A stretch of 64,000 nucleotides of DNA from contig NC_061065.1 of assembly GCF_021917145.1 (NCBI RefSeq), forward strand, positions 5,669,337 to 5,733,336. The letters are read 5' to 3'. Below the pieces are notes generated by a model. The model saw only the letters and a list, made by a program, of their open reading frames with translations. It did not search any database and was not told where the DNA came from. Each line of letters begins with the position of its first letter. Within the stretch, counting starts at the first letter, position 1. Both the position numbers and the translations under genes were made by a program. Positions 23,070 through 34,425 of the stretch are shown piece by piece. The stretch is from Hypomesus transpacificus (taxonomy: Eukaryota > Chordata > Actinopteri > Osmeriformes > Osmeridae).

Positions 23070-24882
23070 CGAGAGAGAGAGATAAAGGTAAATACATTCA
23101 TATTTATATTGCATACCCTACTAATGTTTTGTAAAGATTGAAGAAAAGAAAAAAGAAAACCTTTTCCCCAGGCTTTTGATATTATTTCTATATGCTTCAT
23201 GGTCGCCTTCATCATTTTACCAGCAACAACCGAGGGGACATCCACCTACAGAACACAAATTCAATGTTCATTTTTACATTCATCTACACACCTCATGTGT
23301 AAATATTGTTGTTACATCTGGATGAAATGAAATGGGAAATGAAAGGCTGGTTCATCTGAGAGAGCAGGTTGCTCACCTTCTGAGCTCGTCGAATCATAAC
23401 GGCCGCAAAGAAACGTAAGGTCATTCTAAGTTCATCCACGCAGGCCTCATCATCTGTTATGTCCCTGAGAAGTGGAGAGAAGCAGAGTTCACTTCACGTT
23501 GATGCTCATCATCATCCCAAAAATATATAAATCAAGCTGTATTATTCATCTCACCGATACCAAGGATACACAAAGTTTTCCAAAACCAACTCAAGCACCT
23601 GGAAGGGACATAACAAATAAAAATTAATCAGAGAATCAGAATCAGAATCAGAATGGGATTTATTTGCCATGAAAGTTTGCACAGACAAGGAATTTGCTTT
23701 GGCAGGAAGGTGCATACAGTAAACATATAGGAATCTTAAATTTAAATATGTGGTCTAACTATACTAAGGATACATAAACTAGCAATACTAAGTGGAATAC
23801 AATTAAAATAAAATATACAATAATAAAATATAAGTTGCCAAATCTGTGCATACATTCAGTTATTGACTGGTTACTGGTGAGCTAAATAGTATCTCATAAT
23901 CTGCTGTTGTACCTCAGATATGGAAGAGTCCACTTTTGAGCATACTTTTAAGCCCAACCATGGTTGATAATTTTCAAGAAGTAACGTAGGTCTGCAAAAG
24001 TGCAATGCATTTCCAAAATTAGAGCACATCACTGTCCGCAGTGATGCATCATGACCACTAGAGCGAAATTAATGCAAAATACCATCCGTATCTGGTCAGA
24101 ACTGTACACATTCCTACCTGTGCCGTTTGCACTTGACTTTCCCACACACTGCACAGCTGTGCCCCGATGGAAATAGCTCCTGTAGTTCCTCTTTCTGCAG
24201 AATTAAAGATACATTCTTAAAATTAAGACGGCTGAATCCTAGAACAAGCTCATTAGAAGCTGTTTTACATTGGCCATGACTACAGGCAGTGGCTGCCACT
24301 GTTATTTATATCAAGCTTTCTGAAGCTTAACCCCAATCCACACCAACATCTTTACACCGATGTGCATTTTAGGACTTAATTACTCCTGTTATGCCCCGAA
24401 TTCATGTGTTTTTCCAGTGTATTATTAAAATTGTCTTACAACAAATGTCTTACTTTGTGTCTAGGCTTTATAGTGAGGAGGATGTTTGGCAGCAGGGATT
24501 CGGGGCCAAGGGAGCAATAGAATGTAATCAGCCCAGCCAGGAAGGACCAGAACACCATCAGAATGTGTAGATACCTAATAAAACATTAGAACCGGAGCAA
24601 GATCAGACACAGCCACTGTTATAACATCCAGGATCTAAATAATCAGCCACTTTTTGTACGTAAAGGCATTGTAACTGTATTGTATTTCTATCTATCTCGG
24701 GTAAGAAGCGCATAAAAAAAGATAATATTCTGAAGAAGAGCTCACCGGTTGAGAAGTATAGTTGACGAAAGCATAAACATCAGAAGAAAACAAAAAACTG
24801 GATATTGACGGAGAACTTCTCTCAGGAGGTCAATCTTCAGTGTTTTTTCCAGATTCTCCATATTTGTTCGTATATTGGCCAT
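14331..24882 (-). CDS. snx14: Sorting nexin 14, 29 coding exons, about 941 aa
   Basis: ER-anchored sorting nexin that works at ER-lipid droplet contacts; human loss causes a recessive cerebellar ataxia. Coding exons, high to low: 24882-24746, 24574-24454, 24194-24118, 23991-23913, 23598-23555, 23464-23377, 23245-23161, 22969-22813, 22708-22633, 22513-22469, 22381-22301, 22065-21951, 21562-21407, 21327-21203, 20391-20333, 20097-20071, 18750-18618, 18230-18044, 17950-17867, 17482-17382, 17275-17164, 17053-17013, 16901-16782, 16581-16458, 15813-15649, 15187-15092, 14784-14693, 14600-14544 and 14347-14331. The first 28 give 928 codons in frame; human is about 946 aa. Two hydrophobic segments (about 28-43 and 47-68) form the membrane anchor. 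Next come a Cys motif (CAVCGKVKC), a PXA domain (about 120-290), an RGS-like domain (about 330-462), a PX domain (about 555-680, with YRRYLEFY) and a C-terminal nexin domain (about 790-915). The last residues are uncertain because the terminal acceptor is duplicated; using 14322 instead moves the stop to 14278. Several exon ends touch tandem repeats. Confidence 0.96.
15374..15522 (+). mobile_element. SINE fragment in snx14 intron
   Basis: It starts within the box B region (CCAGTTCAATTCCCGG), then has TTGGGCAAGGCACTTCACCC, a GGGGGGAATGTCCCTGTAC block and the tail AAGTCGCTCTGGATAAGAGC followed by TAAATG-type repeats. The same body and tail occur at 29305-29499. The 5' tRNA head is mostly lost. 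Confidence 0.8.
15824..16306 (+). repeat. 30-bp minisatellite, 16 copies, abutting an snx14 exon
   Basis: The unit CACAACTGTAGTGAGAGGCA plus GGTTCACCAA is repeated 16 times with few substitutions (A for G in GGCAAG, one GTGGTG, one GTAGGG). It begins within about 10 bp of the snx14 acceptor at 15814. Because 30 is divisible by three and the unit lacks stops in several frames, it creates long repetitive open frames on both strands; these are not genes. Confidence 0.97.
16307..17000. other. snx14 introns with a weak SINE-tail remnant
   Basis: Besides the two snx14 exons listed for that gene, a degenerate SINE tail (GGTCAAAGCGTTTGCCAAAA, then AAATGTAAATG) is seen at about 16671-16705. Nothing else is recognised. 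Confidence 0.4.
17529..17735. mobile_element. Short hAT-like non-autonomous element in snx14 intron
   Basis: The ends CAGGGTTTCCCGC and GCGGGGAAACCCTG are near-perfect inverted repeats about 200 bp apart, a pattern typical of hAT-type MITEs in fish. The interior is GC-rich without coding capacity. I could not confirm an 8-bp target duplication. Confidence 0.6.
19109..19130. repeat. 22-bp perfect palindrome
   Basis: GAGTACAAGAC is followed directly by its reverse complement GTCTTGTACTC, with no spacer. It lies in an snx14 intron near a T-rich stretch and upstream of two SINE tails, so it is probably part of an older mobile element. Confidence 0.8.
19352..19535 (+). mobile_element. Two SINE tails in tandem, snx14 intron
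   Basis: The first piece (19352-19419) has GGAAGTCGCTTTGGATGAAA, then GCGTCTGCTAAATG. The second (19436-19535) has GCAAGGCACTTCACCCTAC, the GGGGGGGAATATCCC block and CTGCTAAATGACTAAATG. Both match the SINE family at 29305-29499, each truncated at the 5' end. Confidence 0.75.
20505..21196 (+). repeat. GGCCTG-TGTGGGTGT minisatellite, about 690 bp
   Basis: Units of about 12-18 bp built from TGTGGGTGTGGCCTGGGCC vary in length and sequence. A higher-order block of about 93 bp is duplicated (about 20695-20787 and 20788-20880). The array ends a few bases from the snx14 donor at 21202. Long Gly/Val/Cys or His/Pro/Thr open frames across it are repeat artefacts. Confidence 0.95.
21744..21985 (-). repeat. 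35-bp minisatellite made of an snx14 exon end plus its splice donor, 7 copies
   Basis: On the minus strand the unit GTAAGTGCATGTGCTGCAGT plus TCTGCCTCACTGTGG is repeated in tandem. The copy farthest upstream in transcription is the real 3' end of the exon 22065-21951; the others lie in the following intron. Each copy keeps the GG|GTAAGTG donor (one or two have a base change). 35 is not a multiple of 3, so using a later donor would shift the frame. Confidence 0.9.
22141..22250. repeat. AT-rich tandem repeat
   Basis: Units of ATAATGATATATAATAT are repeated about five times in an snx14 intron. Confidence 0.85.
22983..23083 (+). repeat. (GA)n microsatellite
   Basis: About 100 bp of GA dinucleotides with a few GC interruptions near the right end. 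On the snx14 strand it is a CT tract that ends about 14 bp before the exon acceptor at 22970, so it forms an unusually long polypyrimidine tract. The Ser-Leu frames across it are artefacts. Confidence 0.95.
23626..23860 (-). mobile_element. LINE-like 3' end with ATTCTG tail, snx14 intron
   Basis: Read on the minus strand, the piece ends in CAAATAAATCCCATTCTGAT and then ATTCTG repeats, a common 3' terminus of fish non-LTR elements. It contains the typical block AAATTCCTTGTCTGTGCAAA. It is 5'-truncated with no coding frame left, and the family is not assigned. Confidence 0.65.
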
Positions 24883-25950
24883 TATTTAATAGACTCTGTT
24901 GAAGGGGCACACAGTGAGACCAACGGCATACTTCACAAACTGGTTTATGCCCACTGCGGGACAGTAGTATACTAGCCATAGCTAGAACTTGGATATCAAG
25001 TCGTGAGCTGGGATGTTTGGAAGTTTAGCGTTACATTACAAACCGATATAGCGGTTTACTTACCCTGCAAGATTGCTCTTCACGTAAAAAACTACTTGTT
25101 AAACATATACAGTGTCATTATTCACTATTATGAATAATGTTTTTATTTTTATTTTCATGAAAGCAAGCTTGTTATTTCCTATTTCAACCGTACATTTTTC
25201 CTGACAGCTGAGCCTTTCCCTAATCCAGTTGACGTCATTTCCGTTAAAGGTTACGACGCTTCCTGTTAAAGTAGAACTACCCATAGATTTCTATGGAACT
25301 ACCTCTCAGTTTGTCTATGGTTTGAGCAAAGAGTATAGAAGCAATATAAATTCTTTGGTTTGAGTTCAATTCAAAATGTTACATATTCCGTTCAATCTCA
25401 ATAAGTGTGCAAATTACATAACGTTTGAGATACAATATAAAAAGTCGCATGCTCAGATCCAATACAATAATGTAGTGGTCTGAATTTGTAATCCACACTC
25501 ACTAAAGGGTTTATACTCTTGTATAATCCTGAAGATTTGCGCAATCCCGGCGGTAAAACATTCCCCGGTATCTGAACGAAAGTCTTTTTTTTTTTTTATT
25601 TAAACATGACACGTGCCTTTGTTGTTTGTGCTCTGTTGTCCATCAGTTGGGAGTCTGGTGAGAAAGTCTAATTCTGCCGTTAGTGGATTTCATTGCTTAT
25701 CACATTTGAAATTAAATTAAAATGTAAGCCTACTTCTTGTGACATAGCAGAATTCGTAGACCCTTCATTTCATCATTTGACGTTAACTGAACTTCGACTT
25801 AAGACCCTAAATCCCAGTTTCAATTTGCTTTTCAGATTTGAAGCCATTGCAATTTGAATCAACAGGTTCATATTCAACTAAAACATTTTCTTTCTTTTTG
25901 CCTTTACAGACAGTTCAGTTACGGCAACAAATTTAACACAAGACAGAGGA
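24883..25950. other. snx14 promoter side and intergenic region
   Basis: Region between the snx14 start codon (24882) and the probable end of syncrip. No TATA box is obvious just upstream of snx14. No gene is recognised; a T-run lies at about 25587-25600. Confidence 0.45.
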
Positions 25951-25951
25951 A

Positions 25952-26485
25952 AGTCAAGAACTTTATTAAAAAAATAAGTTACACTCGCCTCACTATACAG
26001 TATAAAACAATTTGCAAGTATGCAAAAACACTTGTTAGCATACCAACAGTTTTTTCATAACTGGTAACATCTTTTCAAAGTAGTCTGTGGTGATATAGAC
26101 TTAGAGGGAGTCTGCTGTGTACAAAACCTGATTGACTTTATCAGTCTACTGTACTTCCACAATCCATAGAGGAAGATACAAGAATCCCTTTTGTACTGGA
26201 CAATCCCAGTCATCTCCAGCTAGTAATCATATACTCAACATGATGCAGATTCAAGACACTTGTCACATATGTCAAATGTGACAAAAAGGCAGCTTGGATG
26301 TCATTGATCCTTCATGTTGTGCATGATTAGGCAAATGTTCTTTCAGTTGTACACAATTGGCAGATGGCTTTCAAACGTTTTTGTGTATGCAATCAGTCCA
26401 AGGGGGATTTTACCACATACAAAAGTTACGCCTCATCCCTCCCTGTTAAGGAAAGTGTTCACACTGCAAAGCTTCTAAATGACAT

Positions 26486-26524
<39 letters not shown>

Positions 26525-28624
26525 AACTGGTGTTTCCTGGTGTTCAAGCATTTACAAAAGTAACATGTTCCTAAACTTATCATCCAACCACTACATAATC
26601 TAAAGACATGTAGCTAACTCATTTAAAACTGGACGACAAAAAGGCTTGTTCGGGCTCATTTTGAGAGAAGTTAACATGCCCAGTTTGCCTGTTGCTGTGC
26701 CAGACAAACGGCAGGCACAACTAAAATAAGCTCTGAGAAGACTGCCGTTTCTCTTGTGCATATTTGTTTGAAAGCCCCGCTATCATCAGTTTCCTTATTT
26801 ATGTACAGTACAGACAGAGCAGTTGAATCCTCTGTACTGAGGTAGATAACCAACCGCTTCCAGGAATGCCTGACCCTCTATGACAGGTGGTTAAACCAGT
26901 CATAAACAATGTTTAAACCAAGTCATGACCACAATGCTAACACTGCAGTTAGAACAAAAACATACATTAGCATCAAGCTCCTTGGAGCCACTCCAAACTT
27001 AGACAAAGTGCAAAATACATTTACATTTACTTTCAGGGTGGGTTCACCTTTAACCTTTTTCACATTATTCCATCGTCTCAAAATGGCATTATCTTTGGGG
27101 AGGTGGCAAGCTTATAAAAACATATGTTCAACCAAACAATTTAATTTTTCTTACTTGATTATCTTTATGTGGCAGTTTGGGAAATATGCTTTTGTAAGGC
27201 TGGTGATACAGTTAGATCATTGGGTTGACCTTACCATGGCATCCATTGGCAGCTTGCAGTGTAACCCCATAGAGCAGGCCAGTCTTCATAGGGACAGTTC
27301 AGGACCATCTTCGACCCCTTTTCCCTGCTAGTCAGGTAACAGAAGGATGCAATTAGAGAGGATAGAGCACAGACATCACAGAACATAAACACACACTGAT
27401 AAAACAATGTATTCACATGAAAAGCCAGTTAACGGAAAACGGACAAGCATTCACTATAACTTTACACCCTCGCATGCACAAGGCTACACTTTTATGACAA
27501 GGTCCAGTAGGACCTTTAAAAGGTACAACAATGAAGACGCATGAGTGAACACAAATTAGGGGTTATGGCAGGGGAATGGCTGATCTAGAAGCAAAAAGCA
27601 GAACAAGCGGTTAACACAAATGCCAAACATTTCCCATGATTGATTCATCTTGTGAATTTTATGTGCAAAATAAGTATTGAGGCCTCTATGGAAGATCTTT
27701 CTGGGGCAAAAGCTTTACTTATCAAATTGTGCTTTCTCAGTAGCCACAAGAAGTTGATTGGTTAGAGATGGGTTTGGAATCTGTCTCGACAGTCACCATA
27801 ACCATGTTTTCCCAGAGTATATATGTAGATATAAACAATATGCAAGTATTTGGACATACAATATAATTTAGAAATAACCAGAACAATGGAGTATGCCACT
27901 ATACATACATAACACTTAATTTGAGGAAAGATGCCTGTTAAAACTCAGCTGGTTTAGAATTTAATGGCATGCAAAGTGACATTGCACCATGTGGCTACCA
28001 CAGGCAAACCTTTGGTCCATTCCTTCCACAAGGAGCCTTAAATTTGAAGGGAATTTGAAAAGAGAATTTGCCGAAACAGGAATTGGCAACACAATTTGAG
28101 GTTTTGTACACTTGTGTGTGTATGTTTATTAAAGCAGACAAACAGCAAAAAATACAAGCCAAAATGTTTTGCCAAAAATAGGATTATGATCCTTTTTCTT
28201 CTTCCAAAAACAAGACACGCCATAATCTAGCATAATCCTTGTGACATACAAATTGTTGTTTCATTTTGTTTTAAATACATGTTTAGGGAGACATAAGCTT
28301 TGTTTTGCTGTTAGCTACTTAAGACATGGAGACCATAAAAACATACATAAAACTATAGCCAAATAGACAAGTGGAGCACATGATTGCAAATCTAAAATTT
28401 CAAACCTGATTATGTGAATCGCATCAATCAACTTGAAAACTTTAAACCAGTTCGCCAGAAGCAGGTGGGAGTGTGACTACTGTTCAAGTCCAAGCGGATT
28501 ATTAAAATATATACAAGAGCAACTTGCCAGATGTCACCAATTTGAAAAAGTAGCAACGGTATGGATTTTGGGGCCAATCAGATCAAGTCTCTAAAAAAGG
28601 ATTTGTTATGAAAGCCTTACTGTT
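25952..28624 (-). other. Probable long syncrip 3' UTR
   Basis: There is no coding exon between the syncrip stop and 25.9 kb. On the minus strand an AATAAAG signal at 25967-25962 is a plausible end of the transcript, and another AATAAA is at about 28131-28126. Vertebrate SYNCRIP messages are known for long 3' UTRs. A 34-bp poly(A) run on + (26489-26522) lies inside. The extent is inferred, not proved. Confidence 0.45.
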
Positions 28625-31600
28625 CTACTTCCACTGTTGCCCAAAAGAATCCTGATAAAACTCCTGGTTGTCAGATTTGTAACCATAGTTACCAGTATGA
28701 TCACCACCTTGTAGCGGTTGCTGAGCAATGGGTTGAGAGCCCCAGTTCTGATTATTGGTCTGGCGTCGTTTGGAATCTGGCTGGTTGTACCCATCAGCTT
28801 TGCGCTTTCCTCCTACATTTCCACCGCGGCCACCCCTTGCACCACGTACCCCGCGGCCTCTGGGCTGCACGCCTCCTCTGGCACCTCGCACGCCTCTGCC
28901 TGCTCCTGGACCCCCTCCGCCTCCTCGCTGGGAGAAGCTGGCCCTGCCACGGGGAGCACCCACGCCCCGACCCCGGCCTGAGGAGCCCCCCCGGGACACT
29001 CTGCCCCCTCTCCCTCTGCTGGGGGCCTGAAAGTCATCGTAGCTGTAGTAGGGATCCTCGTATCCACCGCGGTAGTTGTGATAATCATACCCATAGTAGT
29101 CATGGTAATCCTCATAGCCGTAGTAGTCGGGGGGGTAAGAGTACCCGCCCCTCCCACCACCTCTACCACGCCCCCTGGAGGGAGGAGGCATGTGAGGAGG
29201 ACCATAGTAATAGTAATCTTCATATCTGTGGGAGACAAGCAGAGGAGAGACAACGCCACAAGCGAGATCAAGATACTGGACGTGGTTTGCACTAACACAG
29301 AATGGGAGTCAGATGGCTGAGTGGTGAGGGAGTCAGGCTAGTAAATCAGAAGGTTGCCGGATAGATTCCCCGCCGTGCTAAAATGACGTTGTGTCCTTGG
29401 GCAAGGCACTTCACCCTACATGCCTCGGGGGGAATGTCCCTCTACTTACTGTAAGTCGCTCTGGATAAGAGCGTCTGCTAAATGACTAAATGTAAATGGC
29501 AAGTTGGAAGTTGAACCCATTTCTTACGTTGGTGCTTTGGCTGCTTGTCTCTGGGCTTTACGTTCCTTCCTTTTCTGATCAGGGGGCTTGGCAAACACTA
29601 TTTCTATGTGTTCTCCCTCCAGATCTTTACCATTCATTTCATCTAATGCCTGTGGAGAGAGGGCAACAAGAGAAACGTAATGCGTCACACATTCCATGTC
29701 TTGCAGGCTTTGAAAGTGTGTTGTATTTCCCCACCAAAGCAGAATATCAGGGTATGCTTAATACCTTGACTGCACCATCCCTTTCCTCAAAGTGAATAAA
29801 GGCATAATCTTTCAGTTTCTTCACTCGCTCCAGCTTCCCAAACTGGCTGAAGGTTTGTTCAAGTATTTCTTCAGTAACACTGTTCGCGAGGTTGCGGACA
29901 AACAAAACTTTGACCTGTTGGTTTGAAACAAGACAGGAAAACAAAAAAAACAAAAACTGTAATCAAAGATTAAGAGTTAAGGCATTTCACACTGTATAAC
30001 TATTCCCTGAGCTTCAATTTTAGATGAAGCTTACACAGAATACAACGTGAAGCAACTGTTGAACAAGTCAAAATACATATTCCGTGTCCCTACACAATGG
30101 GGCCCTTTGATTTAAGGAAAGCAGCTAAATGAACACCATGTTATGGTTCCTCCTGCTCCTCACCACATTTTAATCAACAGCCGGCTCTGGTTTACCTTGG
30201 CCATGACGTCTGGATCTGGGTCCTCTATGGGGTCAGCCCATTCCACCGTGACCACGTTCCCCCACACCTTCACTTTGCCACTCATGAGCCTACGGCGGGC
30301 CTGGGCAGCAGTTTTATGGTCTTCGTATTCCAGAAAGCAAAAACCTCTGTTCTTTTTCTTGTCGTCGGGTTGATGGTACAGTATGACATCATTAAGTCCC
30401 TCTGCGTAGAAGGGTTAGGAAAGGGGTGAGTCTGTTTCATGTTCATTACTAATATGAACTAGAGATCTTGAAATAGGGAGTCTTCAAAAGACAGCTCTAA
30501 AATGGTATGGGTTCCTTACCTGTAACTTTAGCAAATTCCTCCACAATCTGCTCTTTTGTTTTACTCTTCGGGATGGAGCCGACAAATAGCCTGTTATTGG
30601 CTACTGAAATACAAACTCCAATGTGCTTTCCAGGTCGAATTTCGTTATTATTACACTGTTGACAAAAGCAAATACATGACTGTGTGACTTCCTGAACTTC
30701 AAAAGGAAGTGAAATGTGACCAAGAGCACAGAAGACGTGAAAAGGAACCAGCCAAACACCATGTCTAAATTAGGCATTGAGCTTGCATCTTAACGATCTA
30801 CCGAACAAACCAGAACTGGAAGATTAAGGCTTGTTGAGACACTCACAAGTTTCACCGCCTCCTGTGCAGCCTCTTTAGTGCAGAAAGTGACAAAAGCGTA
30901 GCCTCTGTTGAGGCCGCTGAGGGGGTCCATCATCAGCCTCAGATCCCAGATAGGCCCCGCCTTCTCAAAGAGAGGCACCAGCTCATCCTCAAACAGGTCT
31001 CGTGGAATCTTCCCTACAAATATCTGGAAAGAAAGAGCAATTCATAAGAAACCGTCAGCTGATCGTGAAGTGGTCTAGGATTACGTAAAGGAGACTGAAG
31101 TGATTTGGTGAGAGCACTTCAAAAGTATTTCAAGTAAGGAGTTCAAAGTTAGGAAGGTTTCATTTGATCCAAAGAACACTGCATCCTCTTTATAACTAAC
31201 TGTTCATGACAAGTTGTTATCTGCACAGGCAGATTTCGTCCACCTTAAAACCAGTCAGATCTAGGCAGCAACCTCTCAACGTAGCGAGTGTTTCACTCAA
31301 GGGGGTCAGATGGCTGAGAAGTTAGGGACTCGAGCTATTAAATCAAAAGGTTGCCTGCTTGCCTCTGAGAGAATGTCCCTGTACTCACTGGAAGTCGCTC
31401 TGGATAAGAGCGTCTGCTAAATGACTAAATGTAAGTGTTTTTCCAGGAGAACAAGAAAGTCACCATAAAGCAGAGGAGGTCGGCAATCAACTGTCGTTTT
31501 CATCACAACGTCTGTGCAGAACCATACCTCTGTTCCAACAGTGGGCTGCGCCCCTGAATACACCGACTCTGGTGGTGGGTCACCGTATTTCCTCTGACCT

Positions 31601-32851
31601 GTTGTTACGTCAAGCGTGTAGCTGGTTCTATCAAGCAGAGCCTGCAGTCGACAGATTAAAAAAAAAAAAAAAATCATGTAAAGATCACAATTGGTCAGCC
31701 CTCTAGTATGTACAGACACAAACAGGGGGCACACACACTCCATGAAAGCGACCTTCCAAATGTTTACATACTTTGATTTTAGCTTCATCTGGTCCTTTTG
31801 TGGCATCTGAAACTTTGGCCCCTTGCTTCTCCCTCTGTCTGTAAGTCTTCATAACTCCACAGAGAAAGGCACTTTTGTTCTGAAAGGGCAAGGATCAGGA
31901 TTTAGATCCAAACCACTCTTGATCAAAAGATGTGCGTGTAGGGCTATACTTACCTGAACATGTGACAGATCACTTTCCCTAAACTGCAGCAGGACTTGCA
32001 AGGCGCCATCTTCGTTAAATTCTTTCAACGCTTCAATTGCTCTTTCATCTAGGTCACTGTGCGCTACCAGTCCTGGAGAAAGAGAGCAATATTTCAAAAC
32101 ACAAAGCAAACATCTTTTAAAATGTTTCAACCAACATGGAGTTTCTTCAGGCCATAATATAGATTTTATGAGGAGATTTCATCTGTTGGAGCTGTTGCTA
32201 AGAGTTATATTAAAAGTTTAAGAACATCATTATCTTCAGTTATGGTAGAAAAACTTTCAAGAATTGTGCTGGGGGCAAAGAAAAACACAATTTAAAATAG
32301 TCTCGTAAAAATAAAAAGTATGAAAAACCACCTTCATATATTATTCGGGCACCCGATAGTAATTTACATGTAAACATTGTACTTGGGAAGGTTGGCGTCA
32401 CCTGTCCTTCGTGCCCCTAGACAGCTGCTGCTATTGTTCTGCAGGAGCCCAGCAGGCTTCCTCTTTCCCCTGAGACCATACCGAGGCCCGCCCCCTCGTC
32501 AACCCAGCTCGTCTAATAAGGAAGAGCATAGGCTAATCCTTCTACAGTAAGTAATTTATTGTTGAGCTACAGCATTTTTAAGAGCATGTTATAGGTTGTG
32601 CTTGCTTTGATATGGGACGTTTGTTCTGTCTGGTCAACTTGAGTCAAAAGAAATCCTGAAGGGGAAAATATTTGTGGTGAACGTTGCTTACCTTCTATGT
32701 AAATGTCATCTAGTTTTTCAGCAACTTGTTGTGGTAAACCTGCATCTAATAAAGTCTGGAAGTGTTCAGAGCGGGTGACTGCTGCAGTCGTATCCATCGG
32801 TTCTTCTGTACCATTCCCATTAACATGATCCGATGCCATGTCTTCAGACAT
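28625..32851 (-). CDS. syncrip: Heterogeneous nuclear ribonucleoprotein Q (SYNCRIP), 10 coding exons, about 630 aa
   Basis: RNA-binding hnRNP that acts in splicing, mRNA stability and translation, in nucleus and cytoplasm. Coding exons, high to low: 32851-32692, 32072-31954, 31879-31772, 31641-31528, 31023-30847, 30655-30520, 30401-30196, 29914-29765, 29649-29528 and 29225-28625. They join to 631 codons including the stop (human isoform 623 aa). After an acidic N-terminal domain come three RRMs at about 168-246, 247-330 and 341-410; RNP motifs include [30 protein letters not shown] and LFVRNL. Then come a Tyr/Gly-rich segment ([20 protein letters not shown]) and an RGG-rich tail, with a [15 protein letters not shown] basic signal and the conserved C-terminus FGQQWK. 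Two in-frame ATGs exist: the exon opens on ATG 32851 ([10 protein letters not shown]) and a second at 32839 matches the usual human start. I annotate the first; translation may use either. A SINE sits in the last intron. Confidence 0.97.
29305..29499 (+). mobile_element. Near full-length tRNA-headed SINE in syncrip intron 9
   Basis: The head GATGGCTGAGTGGTGAGGGA is box A-like and GGTTGCCGGATAGATTCC is a box B-like remnant. The body has TTGGGCAAGGCACTTCACCC and GGGGGGAATGTCCC; the tail has AAGTCGCTCTGGATAAGAGC then TAAATGACTAAATGTAAATG. It lies antisense to syncrip, 80 bp from an exon. It is the most complete copy in the window and the reference for the others. Confidence 0.85.
31302..31436 (+). 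mobile_element. Internally deleted SINE in syncrip intron
   Basis: Same family as 29305-29499. The head (GATGGCTGAGAAGTTAGGG) joins almost directly to GAGAATGTCCCTGTACTCAC and the tail, so the middle block with GGCAAGGCACTTCACC is missing. Confidence 0.8.
32150..32691. other. syncrip intron, nothing recognised
   Basis: Intron between the first two coding exons. I see no repeat or RNA gene in it. Confidence 0.4.
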
Positions 32852-33789
32852 CTGTGAAATGTAATAACCCATAATTAATCAACAGTAGAGTGTCATGTTG
32901 AAAAATGAAACGGCAATGCCTCATGAAAACAAGTGGCACGTGCAACAAACTCGTCGTACATGGATACATACATAAACACGCGCGGAAAGCACACAAAAGT
33001 AGGAATGGATGACGAATAGGAAAACTAACCGTGTAAGGTAGCAAAATGTTACCCTGACATACATGTTGGAGACTTAATCAAGGCAGGTAAACTCAAAAGT
33101 GCAGGCTAGACAACGAAGAAGTGATACTACATCAGCTAGTTAGGTGCACAAGAATATAATGGCCACATGACATAGATTAGGCCGGCCTAAGCAGTTTGCG
33201 GCTAGGAGGCTGCATGATACAACCACATGTTCCTGGACGGAAACGTCTGAAACTAACGTTACAGTAGCCAAACTAATGTAAGGAAGCCACATGATATGCT
33301 GTTTGGGAGTCAACTTAAATGCCCATGCACAGTAGTTTGCCAAGATTCATGTCACGATCAGCAATAGTAAGCACTGCTTAGCAATCGGTAGGCACATTTC
33401 AGAGTCTCAATGCACTTGAGCCACGCCTCTCAAACTAGCTTGCTTGCTTAGCTAACGCCACCTCTACATTTCAAAACAGACAAATAAACAAGTTAAGCGA
33501 CTAACACTGGTAATTTGGGCTAACAGACGACGGCAAACATGCTCAGCTGTTGACTTGACGTTCCACATGTATCACTCGTTTAACTAATGGAGTTAAGCCA
33601 ACCAATGAAGGCAAGCTAACTGGAATAATTTGCTAGCCATACCCAGGCACACTAGCTACCTAGACCGGCTGGCTAACATCAATTGGATAGCTAGCTAAGC
33701 CACTTTCCACATAGACTGTTTGCAAACATTGGTTACGTAATTTAAGGATTATGTCCTTATTCCATCCGTGCTCACTAAATAACACGTAC

Positions 33790-33940
33790 CTTGCGTCGTT
33801 TCACTAAGGTGCACGGTGCTGATTGTGTGTCGTTTCAGGATTGTGGAAATAAAAAAAGAAAAATATCTAGCAAGCTACAATTCCCCGGCGTTCATTCGAT
33901 TCTGTTCTTTCCCTCCCCCGTAAAACTAAAATGGCGTCTA
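33790..33940 (-). other. syncrip 5' UTR exon and promoter
   Basis: On the minus strand an ACGCAAG|GTACGTG donor at 33790 would splice to the exon beginning at 32851. The exon upstream of it has no ATG-led long frame. GC-rich sequence with GGGGGAGGGAAAG and GCCATTTTAG at about 33910-33935 suggests a TATA-less promoter; the exact start site is inferred. Confidence 0.55.
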
Positions 33941-34425
33941 CGTTAACGCCGCAAGCCCTCCTGCATCTATGGGGTTTCTGCAAGAGCTATACACGGGCTT
34001 ATCCATTTTCGTTTTTTTTCGGCCAGGTTATGTAAGGGCAGAGCCCCCGACATCTTACTGAACAGGGTATTGGACCTCAAACGTATTGGGCAATGTCCGA
34101 GCAACTCTATAAAAACCACTGTAATGCTGCATTAGCTCTACAACATTTGTAGTCAATTGGGCCCCACCAATTAGTCCCTTTATTAAACATATGTCTATGT
34201 CCCACGATATGGTCATATTTCAACCAACATTATTCATTAATTGTGTCTGTATGAACGATCTCTACATTGGGTAAGTTATGTTTTATTGCAAAATTTGAGA
34301 AGACAAAAGTATAATATATGCTCAATTTAATTAAAAGTATCAGTTACAGTACGACGCTGGCCTTGACGTCACCAACTAATTCAATCCAGCACTTGAGTTC
34401 GCCAATGGCAAATTAATTTCAATCT

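Noticed and set aside
26364-26603. Frame with a poly-lysine run
   Set aside because: It is the translation of a poly(A) run within the probable syncrip 3' UTR, on the opposite strand.
28718-29298. Plus-strand and alternative minus-strand frames over the syncrip RGG exon
   Set aside because: They are shadows of the Gly/Arg-rich coding sequence and lack matching splice structure; the chosen frame matches the hnRNP Q C-terminus.
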